Part shown: one piece after another, positions 46,145 to 55,451 of the stretch | Layout of the letters: every line of letters starts with the position of its first letter | Numbering within the stretch: the stretch's first letter is position 1 | Assembly (NCBI RefSeq): GCF_001189845.1 | Contig: NZ_LFLZ01000059.1 | Location: forward strand, 1-57,643 | Reading direction: 5' to 3' | DNA: 57,643 bases | DNA from: Bradyrhizobium tropiciagri | GTDB taxonomy: Bacteria; Pseudomonadota; Alphaproteobacteria; Rhizobiales; Xanthobacteraceae | Position numbers and translations under genes: made by a program | Notes under the pieces: generated by a model | What the model was told of the DNA's origin: nothing | The model's input: the letters and a program-made list of their open reading frames with translations, nothing else | Database searches by the model: none

Positions 46145-47053
46145 ATGGAGCTGCGACACCTCCGTTATTTCGTCGCCGTGGCCGAAGAGGGCAGCCTTTC
46201 GGTCGCGGCCCAAAAGCGCCTGCACACCGCGCAGCCGTCACTGAGCCGCCAGATCCACGATCTGGAGATGGAACTCGGCGTGCAGTTATTCGTGCGCGGA
46301 CCGCGCGGCATCGAACTGACGCCATCGGGGCGTGTGTTTCTTGACCATGCGCGAGTGGCTCTGCTGCAGGTCGAGGCCGCCGGCGAAGCCGCCAGGCGCG
46401 CCGCCCAGCCGGCGAAATCGGCCTTCTCGATCGGGTTTCTTACCGGGTACGAGATGGACTGGCTTCCGGCGGTAATGGGTATCTTACGTGGCAAGCTGCC
46501 GAGCACGGAAATCACCATCCGTAGCGAGGACTCTCCCGACCTCGCTGCGGGACTGATGCGGGGCAAGATCGACCTTGCGTTCATGCGCCCGGAGAGGAGC
46601 GCGGCGGGCATTCAGTTCAAGTTGCTCCGTCATGATCCGATCCTGGTCATGATGCCGCGAGACCATCCGCTCGCGGCGCGCTCCTCCGTTCGTCCGAAGG
46701 ATTTGGTGGGACAGAGCTACATCGGCGTATCTGCGGCGAGAGCGCCAACGCTGCGCTCGGCGATCAATGACTTTTTCACGCGACACGGGTTGGCGATAGA
46801 AGCGGCGCACCAGGCGGAGAATCTAGCCATGGCTATTTCGCTGATCGCCTCCACTGGGGGCATCTGCCTTCTGCCGCTCTACGCGCAGAACTTGCTCCCG
46901 AAAACCATCGTCTGCCGTCCGATTCAGGGTGCGCCGCCGCTGGTCGATCTGGTGATCGGCTACAATGAAGGTAACCGTTCGCCGCTGCTGGAGTTTGTTC
47001 TTTCGAGGGTTGACGAGATCAAGTTTCAGGCGTTGAGGCACGAGGGCGGATGA
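46145..47053 (+). CDS. LysR-family transcriptional regulator
   Basis: A 302-residue LysR protein. The winged HTH is at 1-60 (MELRHLRYFVAVAEEGSLSV, AAQKRLHTAQPSLSRQIHDLE), the effector domain about 90-300, with ITIRSEDSPDLAAGLMRGKIDLAFMR as the first binding-lobe hinge. ATG 46145 is chosen over 46139 because the GAGGA site would be only one or two bases from the earlier codon. Divergent from the SDR-SDR-GST operon it likely controls; its ligand is probably a substrate of those enzymes. Confidence 0.9.
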   Translation: MELRHLRYFVAVAEEGSLSVAAQKRLHTAQPSLSRQIHDLEMELGVQLFVRGPRGIELTPSGRVFLDHARVALLQVEAAGEAARRAAQPAKSAFSIGFLTGYEMDWLPAVMGILRGKLPSTEITIRSEDSPDLAAGLMRGKIDLAFMRPERSAAGIQFKLLRHDPILVMMPRDHPLAARSSVRPKDLVGQSYIGVSAARAPTLRSAINDFFTRHGLAIEAAHQAENLAMAISLIASTGGICLLPLYAQNLLPKTIVCRPIQGAPPLVDLVIGYNEGNRSPLLEFVLSRVDEIKFQALRHEGG

Positions 47054-47135
47054 TGCTCGAGGAGAGCGCTCCGCTTGAAGAGAAGGCGTCAACGCAGAAG
47101 TCCGCGGTTCCGTTCTGATTCTGGAGCTTGGAAAT

Positions 47136-47213
47136 CAGGCTGCGACAAATCAATCCGACGGGCAAATCAGCGCTGCCGTCGTCGGGCAAATCATGTCGCG
47201 AGAATGCGAAGCT
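47136..47213 (+). repeat. 78-bp direct repeat, right copy
   Basis: Same length and orientation as 43506-43583, beginning caggctgcgacaaat and ending gaatgcgaagct, with about 86 percent identity. Lies 83 bases after the LysR stop. Confidence 0.85.
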
Positions 47214-47230
47214 GCGTCCTCATCCTCACC

Positions 47231-47351
47231 GTCGTCCTGGCGAAAGCCAGGACCCATTACCCCGAAGGGTCATTCATGGGTGACACTGGAGCTACGATCC
47301 CATTCACAATCAAATGCGCTGGTTATGGGTCCTGGCTTTCGCCAGGACGAC
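47231..47351. repeat. Perfect 27-bp inverted repeat
   Basis: The left arm 47231-47257 begins gtcgtcctggcgaaagccag and ends acccat; the right arm 47325-47351 is its exact reverse complement. The centre is 67 bases. Each arm also has an internal cctggc/gccagg hairpin. Lies just beyond the stop of the minus-strand LLM gene and can serve as its terminator. Confidence 0.85.
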
Positions 47352-47402
47352 GATTGTGAATGTGGCGCGATGTGCGTTCCCCCACGAGGCGAACGCCACA
47401 AC

Positions 47403-48644
47403 TCACACCTTCTGCTTCGCGGCTTCCTTCGCAAGGTCGGGCGCATTCACGGCCGGGATGGCGACGCGGCCTGTGCCGGTTTGCTGGAGCGCCGCGGCGG
47501 CCTTGTCGTTCTGCATGATCTTGGCCATCACGGCCTGGCCGGCGCGCTCGAACACGGCGCGGTTGTCGACCAGGAACTGGCGCGACTTGCGCAGGCCGTC
47601 GATATAGCCGTTGATCTCCGGCACGACATAGCGCGCGACCAGGTCCCAGCTGCGGCGGGTGTTTTCGATGTTGGCCCAGTCGTGGGCGAAGCCGATGATT
47701 GAGCCGACGCCGCCGGAGACGTCGACCAGATTCTTGATCATCTTGATCAGATCATCTGGTGTGCCGATGGTGGACGCGGCGCCTTCGACGAAGGCGGTCT
47801 TGTCGACCGCTTCATCCGCAGAGGCGAACGCGGTCAGGCCCGGCCGCATCAAGGTGCCGACGTTATATTCGTTGTGCCAGCGCAGCAGCCCAGCGCCGGC
47901 CTCGCGCCGCGCCTGCTCGCGGGTCTCGGCGATGTGCCAGGACAGCAGCACGCGCCAGTTGGCGCGGCTCACCGTGGTGCCGGCCTTCGCGGCGGCGTCT
48001 TCGGCGAATTGCCACTGCTGCGGCAGCGCCATCAGGCCTTGCGTCGACATCGAGCCCAGCGAGATGATGCCGATGCCGTATTTGCCGGCGAGCGTCATGC
48101 CCGACGGCGAGATCTGCGAGGCCACCACGAACGGCATGTCCTCCTGCAGCGGCAGGATCTGCAGCGCGGCGTCGTGCATCTCGAACCAGTCGGTCTTGGC
48201 GGTGACGCGCTCGCCGTTGAACAGGCGGCGGATCACCGCGATCGCCTCGTCCTGGCGGTCGCGCTGGGTCATCGGGTCGATGCCGAGCGTATGCGCATCG
48301 GAGGCGAGCGCGCCGGGGCCGGAGCCGAAGATGGCGCGGCCGCCGGTCATGTGGTCGAGCTGCACCATGCGCTGCGCGACGTTGAAGGGGTGGTGATAGG
48401 GCAGCGAGATCACGCCGGTGCCGAGCTTGATGCGCTTGGTGCGCTCGCCGGCGGCGGCCAGGAACATTTCCGGCGAGGCGATAGTCTCCCAGCCCGAGGA
48501 ATGGTGCTCGCCGCACCAGAATTCGTCGTAACCGAGCGCGTCGAGCTGCTCGACGAAATCGAGGTCGCGGCGGAATTGCAGCATCGGATGCTCGCCGATC
48601 GGGTGATGCGGGGCGAGGAAGGCTCCGAACTTGAGGCGCGCCAT
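47403..48644 (-). CDS. LLM-class flavin-dependent oxidoreductase
   Basis: A 413-residue bacterial-luciferase-like protein. Landmarks: KFGAFLAPHHPIGEHPMLQF, GYDEFWCGEHHSSGWE, the TKRIKLGTGVISLPYHHPFNVAQRMVQLDHMTGGRAIFGSGPGA block (residues about 70-113), and the ASQISPSGMTLAGKYGIGIIS strand. Closest in pattern to limonene- and aromatic-type two-component monooxygenases using reduced FMN. No flavin reductase is adjacent, so the reductant supplier is elsewhere. The ribosome site (GGAGAGAACGACC) is four or more bases before ATG 48644. Confidence 0.9.
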   Translation of the reverse strand: MARLKFGAFLAPHHPIGEHPMLQFRRDLDFVEQLDALGYDEFWCGEHHSSGWETIASPEMFLAAAGERTKRIKLGTGVISLPYHHPFNVAQRMVQLDHMTGGRAIFGSGPGALASDAHTLGIDPMTQRDRQDEAIAVIRRLFNGERVTAKTDWFEMHDAALQILPLQEDMPFVVASQISPSGMTLAGKYGIGIISLGSMSTQGLMALPQQWQFAEDAAAKAGTTVSRANWRVLLSWHIAETREQARREAGAGLLRWHNEYNVGTLMRPGLTAFASADEAVDKTAFVEGAASTIGTPDDLIKMIKNLVDVSGGVGSIIGFAHDWANIENTRRSWDLVARYVVPEINGYIDGLRKSRQFLVDNRAVFERAGQAVMAKIMQNDKAAAALQQTGTGRVAIPAVNAPDLAKEAAKQKV

Positions 48645-48905
48645 TGGTCGTTCTCTCCAACTTATTGTTATCGGGGGCTTTCCGCCAACCTACGGGGTGG
48701 GCGAAAGCAAGGCAATGCTCCGGGGTTGCGGCGCCCGCATGGTTGTTGCGCAAATCGGCGGCGATTGCCGCCCTCCGGAATGTTTCCCAGCGCATCAACG
48801 CAAGTTGCGCGGGGAGCACGGGCAGATGCGGCATGGCGAGGGATGACGTGCCCGTGAACCAACGCTTACGTCCGAGGTAATCGAAGCGATGACCGGAATC
48901 TGCTG

Positions 48906-50348
48906 ATGTCGGCCGTACCGTCATTTCGGGCAGGACAAGGCATGCACCAGATCGTTGCGACGCGCGCGGAGACCTCCCGCCGCTGGTGGGTGCTGGCGAT
49001 CGTCGTCGCTGCCCAGTTCATGTTCGGCGTCGATGCCTTCATCGTCAACGTCGCGATCCCGACGATCGCCGCGGAGCTGCACGCAACGCCGGCGCAGATC
49101 GAGGCCGTCATCGCGATCTATCTGATCGCCTATGCCACGCTGGTGGTCACCGGCGGCCGCCTCGGCGATATCCACGGCACCAGGAACGTGTTCGTCGCCG
49201 GCGTCGCGGGCTTCTCGGTGACGTCGCTGTGGTGCGGTCTGGCGCAGTCCGGACCGGAGCTGATCGTCGCACGGCTGGCGCAGGGCGCGACCGCGGCGTT
49301 GATGGTGCCGCAGGTGCTGGCGACGCTGCATCTGTTGTTCTCCGACGCCGCGCGTGCGCGGGCGTTCGGCATCTACGGCATCGTGCTGGGCCTCGCCGGC
49401 GCCGCCGGCTTCATGCTCGGCGGCGTGCTGGTGACACTCGATCTCGCCGGCCTCGGCTGGCGCGCGGTGTTCTTCGTCAACGTGCCGTTTGGCGTCGTCA
49501 TCATCGCGGCGGCACTGAAGATCATGCCGACGGTGCCGCGCCGCGCCGGAACGCGGCTCGATATTCCCGGCGCGATCGTGCTGTTCGTGGGCCTGCTCTG
49601 CCTGATCGGCCCGCTGCTGTTCGGACACGATCTCGGCTGGACGGCGTGGGTGTGGCTGACGATGGCGGCGGGTGTCGCCGTGATCGCGGCCTTCGTGCGG
49701 CTCGAGCGCAGCGTCGCGCGCCGCGGCGGCATGCCGCTGATCGATCTGTCGCTGCTGTCGGATCTCGCCTTCATGCGCGGGCTGGTGGCGGTGTTTTTCT
49801 TCTTCTTCGCCAATCTGTCGTTCTATCTGATCATGACCGTGTTCATGCAGAAGGGTCTGCAGATTCCACCGCTGCAGGCGGGACCGGTGTTCGTGCCGCT
49901 GGCGCTGACCTTCGTGATTGCCTCGCGGCACAGCGGCATCCGCGCCAGGCATCGCGGCACCCTGGTGTTGATCGAGGGCTGCGCGCTGCAGATCGTTGGT
50001 CTCGGTGTGCTGGTCGCGACGGTTCAAGCGATCGCAGCGCCGTCGGCGCTGCTGCTCGCGCTGGTGCTGATGATCTTCGGCTACGGCCAGGGCCTGGTGA
50101 TGGCGCCGCTGTCGAGCGCGGTGCTGTCGAGCGTGAAGCCGGCAAGCGCGGGAGCCGGCTCCGGCATGTATGGCACCACGACGCAGATCGGCAATGCGGC
50201 CGGTGTCGCCGCGATCGGCGCGGTCTTCTTCGCCATCGAGAGCGCGAGATCAGCACATCTGGCGTTGTTTGCGGCATGCGCATTGTTTGTGCTGTCGATA
50301 TCAATTTCAGCCGCATTTCTGTCATGGATGCGCCGCGCCACTGCATGA
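48906..50348 (+). CDS. MFS transporter, DHA2 (14-TM) drug exporter family
   Basis: A 480-residue MFS protein with about 14 hydrophobic helices. Motif A is GGRLGDIHGTRNVF (about residue 80); motif C, typical of antiporters, is GLAGAAGFMLGGVL (about 162); the first helix is WWVLAIVVAAQFMFGVDAFIVNVAIPTIA with the D1 motif. Probably a proton-driven exporter of a small toxic molecule. ATG 48906 is used; a second Met (GMHQIV) 12 residues in is possible. No regulator adjacent. Confidence 0.9.
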   Translation: MSAVPSFRAGQGMHQIVATRAETSRRWWVLAIVVAAQFMFGVDAFIVNVAIPTIAAELHATPAQIEAVIAIYLIAYATLVVTGGRLGDIHGTRNVFVAGVAGFSVTSLWCGLAQSGPELIVARLAQGATAALMVPQVLATLHLLFSDAARARAFGIYGIVLGLAGAAGFMLGGVLVTLDLAGLGWRAVFFVNVPFGVVIIAAALKIMPTVPRRAGTRLDIPGAIVLFVGLLCLIGPLLFGHDLGWTAWVWLTMAAGVAVIAAFVRLERSVARRGGMPLIDLSLLSDLAFMRGLVAVFFFFFANLSFYLIMTVFMQKGLQIPPLQAGPVFVPLALTFVIASRHSGIRARHRGTLVLIEGCALQIVGLGVLVATVQAIAAPSALLLALVLMIFGYGQGLVMAPLSSAVLSSVKPASAGAGSGMYGTTTQIGNAAGVAAIGAVFFAIESARSAHLALFAACALFVLSISISAAFLSWMRRATA

Positions 50349-50567
50349 ATTCGCAGGCGATGGCGCGTCATTTTCGAAAAGTTCATGCTCAAACAAGGTG
50401 CTAAGGCAACTATTTCGAGCAATCCGCACTTCGGCCGGTTCCGATCACGCGTTAACGCCGAATCTCACTATTCCGCGGGGCAAGACAGCACACGGCCTTT
50501 TCATTTCGCAGTGCAGCAATTATCTGATCGGGTGACACACAAGAACAAATCACCTCAGGAGTTGCTG

Positions 50568-51773
50568 TTGTCGCTGGTCAACAACATCGAATTTCTGCGT
50601 CATCTGCCCAAGATGAACGCGTTCAACGGCCTCGGTGCGCTTGCGCCAGCCGTGCCGACGCCGCTTGTCGAGACAACCGAATTCGGCGCCAATCCCGGTG
50701 CGCTGAAGATGTTCTCATACGTGCCCGAGCAGCTGGCGCGATCGCCCGCGCTCGTCGTCGTGCTGCATGGTTGCGGCCAGACCGCAGCGTCGTACGATCT
50801 CGGTGCCGGCTGGTCGACGCTGGCGAAGCATTACGGCTTCGCGCTGTTGATGCCCGAGCAGCAGTCCGCCAACAACGCCAACACCTGCTTCAACTGGTTC
50901 GATCCGGAAGACACCGCGCGCGGCCAGGGCGAAGCCGCGTCGATCAGGGAGATGGTCGGTCACATCGCCGGCGCGCACAAGATCGATCCGCGCCGGATCT
51001 TCGTGACGGGTCTCTCCGCCGGCGGTGCGATGGCGACCGTGATGCTCGCGACCTATCCGGATGTGTTTGCGGCCGGCGCCATCATCGCCGGGCTGCCGTT
51101 CGGTGTCGCCGGCAATCTGCGTGAGGCGCTCGGCGCGATGATGCAGGGCAGCGCATTGTCGGCGCCGGAGCTCGGCGACCTCGTACGCAAGCCCTCAACG
51201 CACAAGGGCGATTGGCCGAGGATCTCGGTGTGGCACGGCAGCGCCGACCGCACCGTGCATCCGGGCAATGCCGACGCGATCGTCCGGCAGTGGCTCGATC
51301 TGCACGGCCTGCCGCTTGCGGCGATGTCGAAAGCCGACGTCGATGGCCATCCGCGTGAGGTGTGGTGGAATGCCGACGGCGAAACACTGGTCGAATCCTA
51401 CTCGATCACCGACATGGCGCACGGCACGCCGCTCGGGCTTGCCGGCAATGACGAGCGTTACGGTGTCGAGGGTGCGTTCCTGATCGAGGCCGGGATCTCC
51501 TCGTCCTATCACATCGCGAGCTTCTTCGGCCTGACCGACAAGGTCCGTCAGCCGCAGATCGCGCCGACCGGCGTGCCGCGCGAGAACGCCGACACGATCT
51601 CGATGACGATACCGGTGCCTGCGGACAAGCCCGAGCCTGCAACCGCTCGCAGCAGCGGCCGGCCGGGTAAGAAGCAAGCCAGGCAGCAGGGCAAGCCGCG
51701 GAGCAACAGCGTCAATGTCAGCCGCGTCATCACGCGGGCGCTGACCGCCGCGGGGCTGATGAAGCAGCCGTGA
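50568..51773 (+). CDS. PHB depolymerase/feruloyl esterase-like serine hydrolase
   Basis: A 401-residue alpha/beta hydrolase of the LpqC/PHB-depolymerase family: LVVVLHGCGQTAASYDLGAGW (about residue 62), the nucleophile elbow FVTGLSAGGAMA (about 150), the acid region SVWHGSADRTVHPGNA (about 222) and a C-terminal histidine in DMAHGTPLG. The lysine-rich tail (GRPGKKQARQQGK) is typical of the Rhizobiales members. Start is TTG 50568 with AGGAG six bases upstream, giving MSLVNNIEFLRHLPK, the usual family N-terminus; GTG 50532 and an upstream ATG 50385 are alternatives. Lacks an obvious signal peptide. Confidence 0.8.
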   Translation: MSLVNNIEFLRHLPKMNAFNGLGALAPAVPTPLVETTEFGANPGALKMFSYVPEQLARSPALVVVLHGCGQTAASYDLGAGWSTLAKHYGFALLMPEQQSANNANTCFNWFDPEDTARGQGEAASIREMVGHIAGAHKIDPRRIFVTGLSAGGAMATVMLATYPDVFAAGAIIAGLPFGVAGNLREALGAMMQGSALSAPELGDLVRKPSTHKGDWPRISVWHGSADRTVHPGNADAIVRQWLDLHGLPLAAMSKADVDGHPREVWWNADGETLVESYSITDMAHGTPLGLAGNDERYGVEGAFLIEAGISSSYHIASFFGLTDKVRQPQIAPTGVPRENADTISMTIPVPADKPEPATARSSGRPGKKQARQQGKPRSNSVNVSRVITRALTAAGLMKQP

Positions 51774-51777
51774 GGTC

Positions 51778-51830
51778 AAAGCATGATCCGGAAAAGTGCG
51801 AAGCGGTTTTCCGAAAAGATCATGCGCAAA
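51778..51830. repeat. Dispersed palindromic repeat, copy C
   Basis: aaagcatgatccggaaaag is followed by the arm ttttccgaaaagatcatgcgc. Same family as copies at 32223, 32690 and 56706. It lies between convergent genes. Confidence 0.85.
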
Positions 51831-51837
51831 CGAGGAG

Positions 51838-52505
51838 CTACATCTCGCCGGTCAGGAACGGGTTCGTCATCCGCTCCTGGCCGATGCTCGATCCGGCGCC
51901 ATGGCCGCAGATGAAGCCGACATCGTCGCCGAGCGGCAGCAGCTTCTGCTTGATCGACTGGATCAAGGTCGGGTGGCTGCCGCCGGGCAGGTCGGTGCGC
52001 CCGACCGAGCCGGCGAACAGGACGTCGCCGACATGGGCGAAGCGCAGCTCCTTGTTGAAGAACACCACGCTGCCCGGCGAATGGCCGGGGCAGTGCAGGA
52101 GGTCGAAGGTGAGATCGCCGATCGAGACCTGATCGCCCTCGTCGAGCCAGCGGTCCGGGCCGAAATTGCGCACCCCGGTCATGCCGAAGCGCTCGCCGCT
52201 CGAGACGACGTTGTCGAGCAGATACTTGTCCGCGATATGCGGGCCCTCGATCTTGACTTGCAACGCGTCGCGCAGTTCGGCGGCGCCGCGACATGGTCGA
52301 TATGGCCGTGGGTCAGCCAGATCTTTTCGACCGTCACGCCGGTCTGCTTGATCGCGGCCTGGATCTTCGCCACGTCGCCGCCGGGGTCGATCACCACGGC
52401 CTTCTTGGTGGGCTCGTGCCAGATGATGGTGCAGTTCTGTTCGAACAGCGTCACCGGCACGATGATCGCGCCGGCCTTCGGTTTGGTATCGGTTGTCTCG
52501 TTCAT
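51838..52505 (-). pseudogene. MBL-fold metallo-hydrolase, frameshifted
   Basis: A glyoxalase-II-like metallo-beta-lactamase-fold protein. The first frame (MNETTDTKPKAGAIIVPVTL) runs through VVIDPGGDV to the metal motif LTHGHIDHV. One frame over, it continues GAAELRDALQVKIEGPHIAD, HCPGHSPGSVVFF, GDVLFAGSVGRTDLPGG and GFICGHGAGSSIGQERMTNPF, ending at 51838. One missing base at about 52286, directly after the HxHxDH motif, explains it; the span is one base short of 223 codons. Would hydrolyse a thioester such as S-lactoylglutathione if intact. Confidence 0.85.
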
Positions 52506-52679
52506 GAGGGCACCATAGGCTACCGGACAATGCCGTCAACACGCACGGGAAATGCGCCTGACCCGGCGTGTGATCCCAAAACGGACCGTGATAAGGTCAC
52601 CTCCAGCAAACAAGTTCGTGAGCCGACTGGTAGGCGGTTGCTCTCGATTACGCGTCAAGCCCTCGCAGTCCGGAACTTC

Positions 52680-53492
52680 ATGACCCAGGCTCCCAACTCA
52701 CCGCTCGGCGGACCCCGGACCACCGCCCGCGCCTTCTTCGTCGCGGACCGCATCAACACGTCCGGCCTCGAGCGCGGCGACGTGCTGGCCACGACGCCGC
52801 TGGCGTTTCGCGTCAATGACAATGGTGTCGCGGTCCTGTTCCGCTATGGCGTCGTCGTCCTGATCGGACTCAATGCGTTGGAGGAGGATGAATTCCTGCG
52901 CAGCCTGCAGTCGCGCATGACCGGTTTGTTCTCCCGACGAGAAGAGGAGATCGCGATCATCGAGCTCGCCGCGGAGAGGGAAGACCAGATTCCGCCGGGC
53001 GGTCCGATCTATCTGCAGAGCCTGGCGCCGGAGCGGCTGATCCTGGTCGGTGAGGCGCTGGCGAAAAGCGTGGTGCTGGCGCGGCATGAGCGCGAGGTCC
53101 GGGCGGTGTTCGACACCACCGAGCCGCTTGCACGCGAGCTCGCCAAGGGCGGCCGGGTCAATGGCGGCCGTGTTGCGATCCTCAAGCACATCGGCAACGC
53201 GCTGCTGGTGCGGCATCGCGTGGCCGGTCCGGTCGAGGTGTCGGAGAAGCCCGACATCCTCTGGGACAAGCCGCAGCTCGAGCGGCTCTATGCCCGGCTC
53301 GAGGACGAATACGAATTGAAGGAGCGCGCGGAATCGCTGAACCGCAAGCTCGCGGTCGTCGCCGAGACATCGCAGGTGCTGACCGATATCATCGACACCA
53401 GCCGTTCGCTGCGGCTCGAGCTGATCATCGTCTTCCTGATCCTGTTCGAGGTGCTGATCACCATCTATCAGCTGGCGATGGCCCGCCACTGA
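52680..53492 (+). CDS. RMD1/YagE-family (DUF155) protein with C-terminal TM helix
   Basis: A 270-residue protein of the DUF155 family known from yeast RMD1 and mitochondrial RMND1. It has the ARAFFVADRINTSGLE and LAFRVNDNGVAVLFRYGVVVLIGL strands near the N-terminus, a helical central domain, and a single C-terminal helix LELIIVFLILFEVLITIYQLA that would anchor it in the inner membrane (tail-in orientation). Molecular role in bacteria is unknown. ATG 52680 is chosen because upstream in-frame sequence is non-family. Divergent from the MBL gene; 94 bases before the alpha-glucosidase. Confidence 0.85.
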   Translation: MTQAPNSPLGGPRTTARAFFVADRINTSGLERGDVLATTPLAFRVNDNGVAVLFRYGVVVLIGLNALEEDEFLRSLQSRMTGLFSRREEEIAIIELAAEREDQIPPGGPIYLQSLAPERLILVGEALAKSVVLARHEREVRAVFDTTEPLARELAKGGRVNGGRVAILKHIGNALLVRHRVAGPVEVSEKPDILWDKPQLERLYARLEDEYELKERAESLNRKLAVVAETSQVLTDIIDTSRSLRLELIIVFLILFEVLITIYQLAMARH

Positions 53493-53586
53493 CGCGCTGC
53501 AGCGCCATTTTTCTGTCCCGAATTGTGCGTCATCCCTGAACTCGGACAACCCCGGGGACACGGGGCGACGAACGAGGGGGAATGGG

Positions 53587-55200
53587 ATGGATCAGGACGA
53601 GCAGGACTGGTGGCGGCGCGGCATCTTCTATCAGGTCTATCCGCGCTCGTTTCAGGACAGCGACGGCGATGGCGTCGGCGATCTCCGGGGCATCATCGCG
53701 CGGCTGCCTTATCTGACGCGGCTTGGCGTGGACGCGGTCTGGCTGTCGCCGATCTTCACCTCGCCAATGGCCGATTTCGGTTACGACATCTCCGATTACA
53801 CCGGCATCGATCCCTTGTTCGGCACGATGGAGGATTTCGACGCGCTGGTCGCAGCCGCCCACGATTCCGGTCTCAAGCTGATCCTCGATCTGGTGCCGAA
53901 CCATACATCCGACCAGCATCCCTGGTTCATCGAGGCGAAGAGCTCGCGCGATAATCCGAAGCGCGACTGGTACATCTGGCGCGATCCGGCGCCGGATGGC
54001 GGTCCGCCCAACAACTGGCTGTCGGAATTCGGCGGCAGCGCCTGGGCCTATGACGAAGCTTCCGGCCAGTACTATTATCACGCCTTCCTTGCGCAGCAGC
54101 CCGATCTGAACTGGCGCAATCGCGAGGTCAGGGATGCGATCTATGAGGTGATGCGCGTCTGGCTGCGCAAGGGCATCGACGGATTCCGTGTCGACGTGAT
54201 CTGGCACCTGATCAAGGATGCCGAATTCCGTGACAATCCGCCCAACCCGCATTACCGCGAGGGCCGGCCACCGCACGAGAAGGTGCTGACGCAATATTCG
54301 ACCGACCAGCTCGAAGTGCACGCCGTCATCACCGAGATGCGCCGCGTTACCGAGGAGTTCGACAACCGCGTGCTGATCGGCGAGATCTATCTGCCGCTGC
54401 ACCGGCTGGTCGCCTATTACGGCAACGATCTGCGCGGCGCGCAGATGCCGTTCAATTTCGCGCTGCTGTCGACCTTGTGGAGCGCACGCTCGGTCGAGCA
54501 CATCATCGCCGATTACGAGAAGGCGTTGCCGCCTGGGGCGTGGCCGAACTGGGTGCTCGGCAATCACGACCGACCGCGGGTGGCGAGCCGGGTGGGGCCG
54601 GCGCAGGCGGGCGTGGCCGCCATGCTGCTGCTGACGCTGCGCGGCACGCCGACGCTCTATTACGGCGACGAGATCGGCATGCATCAGGTTGCGATCGCCC
54701 CTGGCCAGGTGCGCGATCCCTTCGAGAAGAATGTGCCCGGTATCGGCGTCGGCCGCGACGGCTGCCGCACGCCGATGCAATGGAGCGCCGAGCCTCATGC
54801 CGGCTTCTCGACGGCGACACCGTGGCTGCCGCTCGCGCAGGATTTCGCAAGCGACAACGTCGCAAGCCTCGAGGCGGAGCGGGCGTCGATCCTCAACCTC
54901 TACAAGGCGCTGATCGCGCTGCGGCGAAAGCTCCCGCAGCTCGTCCGTGGCAGCTATGAGCCTGTGGCGGCGCATGGCGATGTGCTGCTGTTCCGGCGCC
55001 GCGCCGCCGAAGGTGTTGCCGTGATCGCGCTGAATTTCGGCGCAGCCCCCGCGTCGGTCTCCTCCAGCGCGATCGGCTTCAGCAACGAGGTTCTGCTGTC
55101 GACCTTCATGGATCGCCAGGGCGAGAAGATCGAGGGCGTCCTCGACCTGCGCGCCAATGAAGGTGTGATCCTGGGGCCGCCGATGGAAGTGAGTGAGTGA
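53587..55200 (+). CDS. GH13 alpha-glucosidase/alpha-amylase family enzyme
   Basis: A 537-residue GH13 enzyme acting on alpha-1,4 or alpha-1,1-type glucosides. The four conserved regions are visible: DLVPNHTS (I), GFRVDVIWH with the nucleophilic Asp (II), LIGEIY with the acid/base Glu (III) and VLGNHDRPR with the transition-state Asp (IV), plus WWRRGIFYQVYPRSFQDSDGDGVGDLRG at the start. No signal peptide, so it is cytosolic and would use imported oligosaccharides such as maltose, sucrose or trehalose. The start has a GGGGGAATGGGATGG leader with GGGG. No transporter is adjacent. Confidence 0.95.
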   Translation: MDQDEQDWWRRGIFYQVYPRSFQDSDGDGVGDLRGIIARLPYLTRLGVDAVWLSPIFTSPMADFGYDISDYTGIDPLFGTMEDFDALVAAAHDSGLKLILDLVPNHTSDQHPWFIEAKSSRDNPKRDWYIWRDPAPDGGPPNNWLSEFGGSAWAYDEASGQYYYHAFLAQQPDLNWRNREVRDAIYEVMRVWLRKGIDGFRVDVIWHLIKDAEFRDNPPNPHYREGRPPHEKVLTQYSTDQLEVHAVITEMRRVTEEFDNRVLIGEIYLPLHRLVAYYGNDLRGAQMPFNFALLSTLWSARSVEHIIADYEKALPPGAWPNWVLGNHDRPRVASRVGPAQAGVAAMLLLTLRGTPTLYYGDEIGMHQVAIAPGQVRDPFEKNVPGIGVGRDGCRTPMQWSAEPHAGFSTATPWLPLAQDFASDNVASLEAERASILNLYKALIALRRKLPQLVRGSYEPVAAHGDVLLFRRRAAEGVAVIALNFGAAPASVSSSAIGFSNEVLLSTFMDRQGEKIEGVLDLRANEGVILGPPMEVSE

Positions 55201-55221
55201 GGTGAGCACATCGCCCGGGCT

Positions 55222-55372
55222 CCCTCCCCCCTTGTGGGGGAGGGTGGGGAGAGGGGTAGGCCGCGGGCCCCGTCGAAGTCATCTGCGAGCCTGCTCAGCA
55301 TGGTTCTTGAGACCGTCACCCAGTCGCGCAAGCGGCACCCCCCTCCCTGACCCTCCCCCACAAGGGGGAGGG
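55222..55372. repeat. Intergenic inverted repeat (purine/pyrimidine runs)
   Basis: Left arm ccctcccccc-ttgtgggggagggt and right arm accctcccccacaaggg-ggaggg are complementary except for one extra C on the left. Lies between the convergent GH13 and VWA genes and can terminate both. Confidence 0.8.
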
Positions 55373-55451
55373 AACGGAGAGAGCGTGCCGCGCGAGGCAA
55401 GAGACGGACCGTATCCTGATCGCTGAAGGAGAGGCAGCTGTCGGCTAATCC

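Noticed and set aside
53530..55209. A 559-codon antisense frame opposite the GH13 gene
   Set aside because: The plus-strand gene carries all four GH13 regions; the antisense frame has no motif and is a GC-rich shadow.
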